Source: Candidatus Iainarchaeum sp.
GTDB lineage: Archaea; Iainarchaeota; Iainarchaeia; Iainarchaeales; JAFCFF01
Assembly: GCA_017608775.1 (NCBI GenBank)
Contig: JAFCFF010000011.1
Coordinates: 1-17,421, forward strand
Direction: 5' to 3'
DNA: 17,421 nt
Shown: in pieces, positions 6,617 through 12,702 of the stretch
How the letters are laid out: each line of letters starts with the position of its first letter
How positions within the stretch are numbered: position 1 is the first letter of the stretch
Notes under the pieces: generated by a model
Told to the model about the DNA's origin: nothing
The model's database searches: none
Seen by the model: the letters and a program-made list of their open reading frames with translations, nothing else
Translations under genes and position numbers: made by a program

Positions 6617-7771
6617 TCACAACATTTTCTTAACTGCCTTAAAAACATCTTCCACTGTAATTAACTTAATTGCCTTTCCCTTGCAAATAGGACAAACTTT
6701 TGGAATTTGCCCCTTATGGACATTTATACATGGGGCGCAGGGCAATTTCCCTGCCTTATATATTGCTATGTTTTTTTTACTTAAGGGGCCAAACCTAACA
6801 GGAGTTTCAGGCCCATACAAGCCTATTGTTGGGGTGTTGACAGAGGAGGCAACATGCACTGTCCCACTATCGTTAGAAATAAGCAAATCTACGAATGAAA
6901 GAAAGGCCGTTAATCCTAAGATGCTTGTTTTTCCAGATAGGTCAACAACTCCTGCTTTTTCTTGTTTTGAAAGACCAGAGATAAACTTTTCGTTCAGCTT
7001 TGAGTCCTCTTTTCTTCCTACCAAAAACAAAACAAATTTATCCCCATACTCCCCTCTCATTTTTCTGTAAAGAGAAAGCCATCTTTCTAAAGGCCATCTT
7101 CTCATTGGTGCTGCCTCGCCAGAAGATAGTGAAAAAACAACTTTCTTTTTCATCCTAAATTTTCTTACAAGGTTTTTTGCGTGCTGTTTATCTTTTTTTG
7201 AATATTGGATAGAAACAAGCTTTACTTTTTTTGGAGCTTTAACCAAAAAAGGAGAAAACAAGTCAAAGTAAACAAGAGTGACGTGCTTCTTGTCATTATA
7301 TCTAATCTTTATATCGTAAAGTACATCTCTTCTCAAACCTTTGAAACCAACAGTTCTTGATATAAAATATGCATAAATTGCAGAAGCCGTTGAAAAGGGC
7401 TCACCATCAACAACAAAATCATAACTTTGTTTTCTTAGCTTTAGAAAAATCGGTAGCAGTCCAAGTGGGTTGTAATCCCAAACCCAAACTTTACTTATAA
7501 ACCTCTGGTTTCTGTAAACTTTTTCGGAGTAGTTTGTGCAAAGAACATCTATCTTAATTCCGTTCTTGTTAGCTTCCCTCAAAACCGGCAAGGTCAGGAT
7601 AGCTTCTCCAACCCTTCCCAACTTCACAAAAAGAATTTTTCTTGCTTTTCTTGCGTTATCAAGAAGAGTTTTTCTGTCCTCCCTTTTTTTTAAAACTCTT
7701 ATAAATGGTAGACCCAAGGGAAAAAAATACCTCTCAACAAACTTTATGCTTTCCTTAACAACCTTGCTCAA
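6617..7771 (-). CDS. Glycosyltransferase family 9 (heptosyltransferase-like), second copy
   Basis: A larger GT9 enzyme of 384 residues (386 from the alternative start). The N-terminal Rossmann half opens KILFVKLGRVGEAILTLPVL. The C-terminal half has SSGEAAPMRRWP, the donor-binding motif SNDSGTVHVAS, and GLYGPETPVRFGP. A late Cys-rich segment (CAPC, then CPIC) is common in WaaF-like proteins. The N-terminal 25 residues are basic and aromatic and may be membrane-associated. There is no ATG start: a GTG at 7777 directly abuts a GGTGG Shine-Dalgarno (7778-7782), while the TTG at 7771 has it at the workable distance of six bases, so TTG was chosen. It is the first glycosyltransferase of the cluster and has low visible similarity to the GT9 at 4712-5671. 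Confidence 0.88.
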   Translation of the reverse strand: MSKVVKESIKFVERYFFPLGLPFIRVLKKREDRKTLLDNARKARKILFVKLGRVGEAILTLPVLREANKNGIKIDVLCTNYSEKVYRNQRFISKVWVWDYNPLGLLPIFLKLRKQSYDFVVDGEPFSTASAIYAYFISRTVGFKGLRRDVLYDIKIRYNDKKHVTLVYFDLFSPFLVKAPKKVKLVSIQYSKKDKQHAKNLVRKFRMKKKVVFSLSSGEAAPMRRWPLERWLSLYRKMRGEYGDKFVLFLVGRKEDSKLNEKFISGLSKQEKAGVVDLSGKTSILGLTAFLSFVDLLISNDSGTVHVASSVNTPTIGLYGPETPVRFGPLSKKNIAIYKAGKLPCAPCINVHKGQIPKVCPICKGKAIKLITVEDVFKAVKKML

Positions 7772-7809
7772 AAACACCCACCAAAGAAAAATTAAGTTGC
7801 TGCTTTTTT

Positions 7810-8646
7810 TTATCTTTTTTTCTTTATTTTCCTTTTCCCAACTTTCTTAGCTGTTTTCCCTCCCCCCTTCTTTTTGACTCTCCTATCCAGCTCGCTCAGC
7901 CTTTCTCTTAGCCTGTTTGTCAGACTTGTAAATATCTTGCTTTCTATGTTCAGGGCAGATTCTACCTTTCTTTTCATGCTCTCCAAACCTTCCCTCAACT
8001 CCTTTTCCTCAATATCATGTTCTTCCATTTTTCTTTTTAACTCTTCCCTTAGTTCCTTCAGCTCTGTTATTTTTTTGCTTATGTCTTTTAGAAAGTTTTT
8101 GGTCAGTGCTCTCTCCATCTTTATCTTTTTTGTGTCCTCTTCCATCTCTCTTAATCTTTCCTCTAGTTTTTTCCTAACCTCCTCCTCAACTCTCTTCTCC
8201 AGAATTTTTTCCTCGCTTTTAAGCATCAACCCCAGCCTTTTTTCTCCCTCAGAAAGCTTTTCGGATATGTCGCTTAGGATTTCTTCTTTTTTCCTGTCAA
8301 GCTCCTCAAGCTTTTCGTTGACTGTTTCCAATATTCCTGTTTTCCAAACATCTCTTTCCTCCATTTTCTTAAGATCCTTTCTTTCTTTCTTCTCAACCCT
8401 TTTCAAGCTTGTTTTTAGTTCCTCCAATGGCTTGTCTGTTGTTTTTATTTCTTTTATAACTTCCTTTGCAACGGTTTTTGGCTTTGTTATTTTTTTAACT
8501 TTAAGTGCCTTTGCCTTTTCTATAAGGTTGTTTGCCTCTTCTTTGCTTACCCCCTCAGCATATAAATTTCTCAAAATAGTTTCCTCATCTATTTCAAGAT
8601 CAAGAAGTTTTCTTATTGTTTTTATTAGCTCCTCAGTTTCCACCAT
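7810..8646 (-). CDS. Coiled-coil protein with lysine-rich tail, unknown function
   Basis: This 278-residue protein has no recognised enzyme motif. Residues 1-46 form a small helical unit with two repeats of a short helix-turn pattern (DEETILRNLYAEG, then SKEEANNLIEKA). Residues 48-80 are a Lys/Thr-rich linker, and about 80-245 is a long Glu/Lys/Arg/Leu coiled coil. The last 22 residues are a basic Gly/Lys tail that could bind nucleic acid or an acidic surface. No membrane segment is present. A TATA-like TTTAAATAATTAAA (8664-8677) lies 18-31 nt before the ATG. It precedes the GT9 gene by about 30 bases on the same strand and may head that operon. The serine-rich reading frame on the other strand is an artefact of this composition. 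Confidence 0.7.
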   Translation of the reverse strand: MVETEELIKTIRKLLDLEIDEETILRNLYAEGVSKEEANNLIEKAKALKVKKITKPKTVAKEVIKEIKTTDKPLEELKTSLKRVEKKERKDLKKMEERDVWKTGILETVNEKLEELDRKKEEILSDISEKLSEGEKRLGLMLKSEEKILEKRVEEEVRKKLEERLREMEEDTKKIKMERALTKNFLKDISKKITELKELREELKRKMEEHDIEEKELREGLESMKRKVESALNIESKIFTSLTNRLRERLSELDRRVKKKGGGKTAKKVGKRKIKKKR

Positions 8647-8663
8647 TATTTAAAAAAGGGAAG

Positions 8664-8677
8664 ATTTAATTATTTAA
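8664..8677 (-). promoter_or_regulatory. Candidate TATA box for the coiled-coil and glycan operon
   Basis: The A/T-only stretch TTTAAATAATTAAA (minus strand) lies 18-31 nt upstream of the ATG at 8646, in the 65-nt gap after IspH. It is consistent with a short-leader or leaderless transcript. Confidence 0.35.
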
Positions 8678-8711
8678 AGTTTTGTTTTTAGGTCCACCAT
8701 CTTGTTTTATT

Positions 8712-9548
8712 TTATTGTCTTATTTTATCTAGTTTTTTTATTATTTTTTTTACAACAAAAGAGGGAGCAGACGCACTAGCAATAACACCAACAGACCCAA
8801 CATCCCTAATCGCTTTTTTATCAATCTCCTTTTCTGTTTTTATTAGTTTTGTTTTTGTGATGTTTTTACATAAATTTACCAGGTTCTTTGTGTTTGCGGA
8901 AATAGAATCTCCAACAACTAACATCAAGTCTACTTTTTTTGCCATCTCAACAGCCTTTTTTTGTCTTTGATCTGTTTCGGAACATCTTGTTTGGAAATAA
9001 ACAACGTTTTTATATTTATGTTTAATTGCTGACAAAACACTGTTTATTTTTTCAAGAGTCTCTGTTGTTTGGGTAACCACACCAACCATATCAAACTCCC
9101 CAAGTTTCTTTACAAGCCCTGCATCACCTATAACAACTGGTTTACTCAAAAAGCTGCAAACATTTTTAACCTCCACATGGTTTTTATCACCGATAATAAC
9201 AACCCGATAGTCTTTTTTTTCAAGGTTTAGCGCTTTGTTTAATAAGTTTTTAACATATGGGCACGTCAAATCCAGAAATTCAACCTTGTTTTTTAAAATT
9301 GTTTCTAAGTCTGTTTTGTTGATTCCGTGAGCCCTTATAACTATTTTTTTGTTTTTTGCCTTATCAAGAGAATCAATAATTTTCAGACCTTTTTCTCTTA
9401 GGTATTTGTTTAGTACTCTGTTATGTGCCAACTTACCATAAATCACCCATCTTCTCTTGTTTTTTATTTTTAAGCATTTTTCTAGGGCAAGTTTCACCCC
9501 AAAGCAAGGCCCTTGGTGATTTTTATTGGGCAAAACTATTTTGATCAT
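8712..9548 (-). CDS. ispH: 4-hydroxy-3-methylbut-2-enyl diphosphate reductase (IspH/LytB)
   Basis: An iron-sulfur enzyme that reduces HMBPP to IPP and DMAPP in the last step of the MEP isoprenoid pathway. All active-site positions known from E. coli IspH can be matched. The three [4Fe-4S] cysteines are C15 (GPCFGV), C96 (LTCPYV) and C189 (TRCSETDQRQ). Also present are H42 (AHNRV), H74 (IRAHG), H124/E126 (KNHVEV), the TQTT loop (159-162), S217/N219 (GDSISANT) and S260 (ASASAPS). The first motif is GPC rather than the usual GFC. Length, 278 residues, is slightly below the roughly 300 of bacterial enzymes. A TATA-like AAATAAAAAG lies 23-32 nt before the ATG. The gene is unexpected in an archaeon, because archaea normally use a mevalonate route. 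No other MEP gene is in view. Confidence 0.93.
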   Translation of the reverse strand: MIKIVLPNKNHQGPCFGVKLALEKCLKIKNKRRWVIYGKLAHNRVLNKYLREKGLKIIDSLDKAKNKKIVIRAHGINKTDLETILKNKVEFLDLTCPYVKNLLNKALNLEKKDYRVVIIGDKNHVEVKNVCSFLSKPVVIGDAGLVKKLGEFDMVGVVTQTTETLEKINSVLSAIKHKYKNVVYFQTRCSETDQRQKKAVEMAKKVDLMLVVGDSISANTKNLVNLCKNITKTKLIKTEKEIDKKAIRDVGSVGVIASASAPSFVVKKIIKKLDKIRQ

Positions 9549-9570
9549 TTAGGTATTCCCTTGTTTTTTT

Positions 9571-9580
9571 CTTTTTATTT
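9571..9580 (-). promoter_or_regulatory. TATA-like promoter of ispH
   Basis: The minus-strand AAATAAAAAG is 23-32 nt before the ispH ATG, so the gene probably has its own leaderless or short-leader transcript rather than reading through from the tRNA upstream. Confidence 0.4.
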
Positions 9581-9620
9581 GTTTGGTTTATTTTTATCTA
9601 TTTTTAAAAATTTAGCAAAA

Positions 9621-9691
9621 TGGACTGGCTGGGAATCGAACCCAGACCCCCGCCACGCGAAAGCGGGATTCTACCGTTAAACCACCAGCCC
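9621..9691 (-). tRNA. tRNA-Ala(CGC)
   Basis: A complete 71-nt cloverleaf on the minus strand. The acceptor GGGCTGG pairs with CCAGTCC and includes the G3:U70 wobble that marks alanine tRNAs. The D-arm is GTTT/GAAT, the anticodon stem CCGCT/GGCGG with loop TTCGCGT gives anticodon CGC, the T-arm is CTGGG-TTCGATT-CCCAG, and the discriminator is A. There is no intron and no encoded CCA. It lies between Pop5 and ispH in the same orientation. Confidence 0.93.
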
Positions 9692-9725
9692 ATAAAATAA
9701 GAAAAGAAAGGCAAAATTCTAAAAT

Positions 9726-10070
9726 TTACGCTATTTTTGTTTTTAGTGAGTTTAGGGTTCCGGATGTTGAGATAGTTTCAAGTGCAACATTTTTTCCACC
9801 AACCTCTCTTACAAGCAAGGCAGCAAGTATTAGTTTGCTTTCCTCCCCTTTTTTGCATGTCACTATGATTTTGTCTGTTTTTGTGAGGGAAAGATATGGG
9901 TTGATCTGAGCCAGCCCAAACTCCCCAAAAAGTAGCCTTATCTTATTTGTTATTTCCTTGAAAACCAGATCTCCCCTTATTTTCTCCTTTCTAGGACCAA
10001 AAAAATCTATCTTGAAAAGAACATGTCTTTTCTTTTCCCTAAGACTTTTTATCAAGGGTTTTTTTCTCAT
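9726..10070 (-). CDS. rnp2: Ribonuclease P protein component 2 (Pop5 family)
   Basis: A 114-residue RNase P protein that pairs with Rpp30 to activate the catalytic RNA. The N-terminal SLREKKRHVLFKI (9-21) matches the conserved LREKKRYI block. FGEFGLAQINPYLSL (49-63) and the strand DKIIVTCKKGE (66-76) match the fold, and ISTSGTLNSLK (100-110) matches the conserved SGT signature near the end. Length is normal for the family. The ATG start has a TATA-like element at 10095-10105, which also lies at a fitting distance for the divergent tRNA-Ala(GGC). The tRNA-Ala(CGC) gene follows 34 bases after the stop on the same strand, so this tRNA may be co-transcribed with an RNase P subunit. Confidence 0.9.
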   Translation of the reverse strand: MRKKPLIKSLREKKRHVLFKIDFFGPRKEKIRGDLVFKEITNKIRLLFGEFGLAQINPYLSLTKTDKIIVTCKKGEESKLILAALLVREVGGKNVALETISTSGTLNSLKTKIA

Positions 10071-10094
10071 TTCTATTAAGTTTTTGTCAGTAGC

Positions 10095-10105
10095 CTTAAA
10101 AAATC
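10095..10105. promoter_or_regulatory. Possible shared TATA element, Pop5 (minus) and tRNA-Ala(GGC) (plus)
   Basis: CTTAAAAAATC, read as its complement on the minus strand, lies 25-35 nt before the Pop5 ATG and 22-32 nt before the tRNA 5' end. It is the only strong A/T box in the 56-nt divergent gap with the right spacing to both. Confidence 0.4.
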
Positions 10106-10126
10106 TTACTAATTAGAGAAATATAA

Positions 10127-10198
10127 GGGCTCTTGGTGTAGCGGTAACACGCATCCTTGGCATGGATGAGATCAGGGGTTCGACTCCCCTAGAGTCCA
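10127..10198 (+). tRNA. tRNA-Ala(GGC)
   Basis: A complete 72-nt cloverleaf. The acceptor GGGCTCT pairs with AGAGTCC, again with the G3:U70 alanine identity pair. The D-arm is GTGT/ACAC, the anticodon stem CATCC/GGATG with loop TTGGCAT gives anticodon GGC, the T-arm is AGGGG-TTCGACT-CCCCT, and the discriminator is A. There is no intron and no encoded CCA. Confidence 0.95.
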
Positions 10199-10212
10199 CT
10201 TAAAAATCAGTC

Positions 10213-10641
10213 TTATCTCAACTTTCCTTTCTTTATTTTTCTCTCTAGATCAGCAAGCTTCTTTTTAACATCTTTTTCATTCTTTGCTTTCTCAACAATT
10301 CCAACAATCTCATCATAGAACTTGTAGTAAAAATCAGGCGAGTATTCTTTTCCTCCTTCCTCCAGGAATTCTCTGTATTCTTTTTCGACTTGTTTTATCT
10401 CTTCTGCGCTTTTGCTAAGAAGCTCAACTTTTTCAAGACCAGTTATTGATTTTGCCCTTGAGAGAAAGCGAATAAGTATATTTTCGTAAAGCCTGTCTAT
10501 ATATATTTTTTCCCCGGTTTTTTTCAGAACGTTTAGGAATATGGAAATTCCCTTTCTAAACTCTTCTCCTGTTTTGGAAATTTTTAGAATTAGTGGAGCT
10601 GCCTCCCTGAGAAAAAACTCCTCTTTTTTCTTTTTTCTCAT
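10213..10641 (-). CDS. Unknown helical protein, last gene of the MinD/Sm operon
   Basis: This 142-residue protein belongs to no family I recognise. It is predicted almost wholly helical, with a basic N-terminus (RKKKKEEFF), a central IDRLYENILIRFLSRAKSI segment, an acidic/aromatic stretch around 95-112 (YSPDFYYKFYDEIVGIV) and a basic C-terminus. No membrane helix or catalytic motif is evident. It starts 23 bases after the Sm-like gene stop with no clear ribosome binding site, and it converges on tRNA-Ala(GGC). Shared transcription with NYN, DUF2226-like, MinD and Sm genes is the only clue to its role. Confidence 0.65.
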   Translation of the reverse strand: MRKKKKEEFFLREAAPLILKISKTGEEFRKGISIFLNVLKKTGEKIYIDRLYENILIRFLSRAKSITGLEKVELLSKSAEEIKQVEKEYREFLEEGGKEYSPDFYYKFYDEIVGIVEKAKNEKDVKKKLADLERKIKKGKLR

Positions 10642-10664
10642 AGAAAAACACTATGAAAAGCTGC

Positions 10665-10880
10665 CTAACCAGAGATAAAAACTATTGTGTCTCCTCTCAC
10701 AAAAATAGCAGGGTGTTTTGTCTTTGTGTCGTCGCTTGTAACTTCTGCGTTCTCCAAAATAACGTTTAGATGGACATCAAAACTTTTCAAAACCCCTGAA
10801 ATTGTTGTATTTCCCTTCAGCTTTAGCATGACTTGCTTCCCAATAACTGAGTTCAACATATCAAAAGGTCTTGTTGTCAT
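10665..10880 (-). CDS. Sm-like archaeal protein (SmAP/Lsm)
   Basis: A 71-residue single Sm-fold protein expected to form a heptameric ring that binds U-rich RNA. Residues 4-8 (RPFDM) form the N-terminal helix entry. The Sm1 motif spans about 14-46, including GKQVMLKLKGN, the conserved GVLKSFDVHLNVIL block with its RNA-contacting D-x-H-x-N, and LENAE. The Sm2 motif is FVRGDTIVFI (60-69). Length is typical. GTGG lies just upstream of the ATG, and the gene starts 13 bases after the MinD stop, so the two are co-transcribed. Placement behind a MinD ATPase is not the neighbourhood I would expect for SmAP genes. Confidence 0.93.
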   Translation of the reverse strand: MTTRPFDMLNSVIGKQVMLKLKGNTTISGVLKSFDVHLNVILENAEVTSDDTKTKHPAIFVRGDTIVFISG

Positions 10881-10893
10881 CTAACCCACTTTA

Positions 10894-11652
10894 CTAAAAT
10901 TTAAACAATCTCTTTAAAAATCTTTGTAAAAAGTTTTCTTTTTTTTCCTCAAACTTTTCCCCAGAAATCTTTTCTGCAAGTTTTTTAAAATAACTTGCCT
11001 CCCTGCTTCTTGGCATTCTTACAAGTAAAGGGGCTCTTTGCCTAAAGGAAAAAGTTTCGGCTATGTTTTCGCTAAACGGTATTGAAACAAGTAGGGGCAG
11101 GTCAAGTGCTATCGAGGCATCTTTTTCTCCCAACTCATACTTTCTATCTCTTATCTTGTTCATCACAAATCCCAAAACCCTTTTTCCATCCCTCTCACTT
11201 ATTCTTTTCATCTTGATTGCATCAGCAAGCGAGGCCTTGGTTGGCTCAAGAACAAGTATCACATCATCAGAAGCCTTTATTGCTGCCAGGGTTGTTTCAT
11301 CAGCTCCTGCCGCGCTATCTATAACAATAAAATCATACATTTCCCTTAGCTTTGAGATTTGTTCCCTCAGGGTTGATAAATCATATTCTCTTAGCTCTAT
11401 TGTAGCTGGAACAACATCTATATCATATGAGGAATAGATAACATCCCTTATCTTTGCCTCTCCGTTTAGGGCATCCTCAAGAGTTATCGGGGAGTTTTGG
11501 AGGTCAAAAAGCAGGGTTAGGTTTGCCATGTTTAGGTCACCATCAACAACCAAAACTCTCTTGCCTAGTTTTTTTAGGGAAAGAGCTAAGTTCGCAGCCA
11601 TGGTTGTTTTTCCTGTGCCTCCCTTTCCAGACGTTATTGTTATTGTTGTCAT
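10894..11652 (-). CDS. MinD/ParA-type P-loop ATPase with C-terminal amphipathic tail
   Basis: A 252-residue deviant-Walker ATPase of the MinD branch. It has Walker A GKGGTGKTT (9-17, with signature lysine K10), Walker A' VVDGDLN (35-41), and Walker B FIVIDSAAG (108-116, D112). The LVLEPTKAS segment and FVMNK correspond to the usual base-binding region. The final residues 239-252 (ENFLQRFLKRLFKF) form a basic/hydrophobic amphipathic helix closely resembling the membrane-targeting tail of bacterial MinD. It is therefore likely to dimerise with ATP and bind the membrane. The ATG has GGTGATGGG upstream. It lies nine bases after the DUF2226-like gene and thirteen before the Sm gene. No MinC, MinE or FtsZ is in view, so a role in division is not shown. 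Confidence 0.92.
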   Translation of the reverse strand: MTTITITSGKGGTGKTTMAANLALSLKKLGKRVLVVDGDLNMANLTLLFDLQNSPITLEDALNGEAKIRDVIYSSYDIDVVPATIELREYDLSTLREQISKLREMYDFIVIDSAAGADETTLAAIKASDDVILVLEPTKASLADAIKMKRISERDGKRVLGFVMNKIRDRKYELGEKDASIALDLPLLVSIPFSENIAETFSFRQRAPLLVRMPRSREASYFKKLAEKISGEKFEEKKENFLQRFLKRLFKF

Positions 11653-11661
11653 CCCATCACC

Positions 11662-12120
11662 TTAATCTTTAAAACCCAACATCCTTAAAATATCTCTCCT
11701 TTCCAGGGGCTTTTTTTCTTCTGTCTTTTTTTCTTTTTTAATTTCTTTCTTTTCCTCCTCAAAAATTCCCAAAACTTCTAAATCCTTTAACTTCCTTGGC
11801 TTTGTTTTTGCCTCCTCATGCAGGGCCAGAAAAAGCCCGACTTTTTCCCTGCTCAGGGAAACTTTTTGTGCAACCCCTTTTTTGATATCCTTTGTTTTTT
11901 TGAAAACCCTCTCACCAAAAGTCCTTTGCTTTTTCCCCAGATTTTCGAGAAACGCTGCCTTTATGACTCCTTTGTCGGAAATAAGAATCAGGTCTTTTGC
12001 CCCCTCTCTTGACATGTAGGAAAAGGCAACATAGCCTGTTAGTCCTGGCAAGGCCTTCTCTAAAAACTTTTTAAGACCTATGCCAACCTCTTCCATCTCA
12101 AGCTTTCCTTCTGGCAGCAT
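11662..12120 (-). CDS. DUF2226-like archaeal protein of unknown function
   Basis: This 152-residue protein resembles the archaeal DUF2226 pattern. It opens with LPEGK, then has ALPGLTGYVAFSYMS (28-42) and LILISDKGVIKAAFLENLGK (49-68), which suggest a small alpha/beta domain whose strands surround a GYV and an IKAA segment. A helical DIKKGVAQKVSLSREKVGLFLALHEEA segment follows (78-104). A Lys/Glu-rich linker (120-141) leads to a short terminal helix RRDILRMLGF that may be a docking peptide. The family assignment is from memory of the pattern and is moderate. The ATG at 12120 overlaps the NYN gene by 23 bases; an ATG at 12096, one base after the NYN stop, is an alternative start. It lies between a putative RNase and a MinD ATPase. 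Confidence 0.65.
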   Translation of the reverse strand: MLPEGKLEMEEVGIGLKKFLEKALPGLTGYVAFSYMSREGAKDLILISDKGVIKAAFLENLGKKQRTFGERVFKKTKDIKKGVAQKVSLSREKVGLFLALHEEAKTKPRKLKDLEVLGIFEEEKKEIKKEKKTEEKKPLERRDILRMLGFKD

Positions 12121-12577
12121 GTTTTTTCAACACTATAACTTTATCCGCAGTATTCTTCAGAGTAGCTGCGGCTTCCTCGTCAAACAAAAGAACAACAGTG
12201 TTTTTTCCCTCCTTCTTAACTCTCAACAAGGCAGGTAGAAAGTCTGAGTCCCTTGTAACAAACACAAAGGTGTTTATGTTTTTATTTCTATAGAGGGTTT
12301 CCACAATGTCAGAAGCCATCATCACGTCAACATCGCCAACACATATGATGTTTTCATAGCCCTGATTTGCCACAGCTTCCAACAGCTTTGAGGATGCATA
12401 CTGATTTAGGAAAACCCTTGCTATTTTTATCTCCCCAAACTCAGAGGCTATTTTGTTTACTTCCTTTAAGTTTAGCTTAAACTCCTTTCTTAACATGTTT
12501 GGGCCATCAACAAATATGGCGGTGTATTTTGGTCCTGGCAACATTCTTGAAAAAAACCTGAAAAACTCCCTGAACAT
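12098..12577 (-). CDS. NYN/PIN-like putative RNase (LabA/DUF88 family)
   Basis: A 159-residue NYN-domain protein, a PIN-fold nuclease family with metal-binding acidic residues. Visible are FVDGPNM (22-28, D24, N27), VGDVDVMMASDIV (80-92, D82/D84/D90) and VTRDSDFLPAL (107-117, D110/D112), so the acidic active-site set is complete. A short aromatic/basic N-terminus (MFREFFRFFSRML) could be an amphipathic membrane-contact helix. A TATA-like GAATAAAAAT lies 21-30 nt before the ATG at 12577, so this is the first gene of the operon. It ends in a basic HAARRKA tail. The RNA target is unknown, but an Sm-like RNA-binding protein is encoded three genes downstream. Confidence 0.88.
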   Translation of the reverse strand: MFREFFRFFSRMLPGPKYTAIFVDGPNMLRKEFKLNLKEVNKIASEFGEIKIARVFLNQYASSKLLEAVANQGYENIICVGDVDVMMASDIVETLYRNKNINTFVFVTRDSDFLPALLRVKKEGKNTVVLLFDEEAAATLKNTADKVIVLKKHAARRKA

Positions 12578-12597
12578 CTTCTCACATTAAAAATACA

Positions 12598-12607
12598 TTT
12601 TTATTCT
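12598..12607 (-). promoter_or_regulatory. TATA-like promoter of the NYN-MinD-Sm operon
   Basis: The minus-strand GAATAAAAAT lies 21-30 nt before the ATG at 12577. Since the following genes overlap or are within 23 bases of each other, this is the best candidate promoter for all five. Confidence 0.4.
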
Positions 12608-12648
12608 TAATCTTGTTACTTTTTCTAAACACAAAAAGAGCAAAAAAG

Positions 12649-12657
12649 GTTTTAAAC
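12649..12657 (+). promoter_or_regulatory. TATA-like promoter of aIF5A
   Basis: GTTTTAAAC lies 46-54 nt before the aIF5A ATG, predicting a leader of about 20-25 nt. The leader carries the Shine-Dalgarno AGGTG at 12693-12697, five bases before the ATG at 12703. Confidence 0.45.
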
Positions 12658-12702
12658 TGAATTTTAGGCTCTTTGAACACACTTTGCGTTTTAGGTGCTA
12701 AC

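Noticed and set aside
6617..6648. Earlier ATG (6648) for the Alg14-like gene
   Set aside because: It would overlap the GT9 gene by about 30 bases and add residues before the family-standard MKKICVAASAGGH start at 6612.
7874..8653. Long serine/phenylalanine-rich plus-strand reading frame opposite the coiled-coil gene
   Set aside because: It is the antisense shadow of a Glu/Lys-rich coiled coil. Its composition is explained by the complement, and no promoter or ribosome binding site precedes it.
12673..12702. Upstream TTG start for aIF5A adding ten residues
   Set aside because: The added residues are not in the family N-terminus. The ATG at 12703 has a proper AGGTG Shine-Dalgarno, and the TATA-like box predicts a transcript start downstream of 12673.
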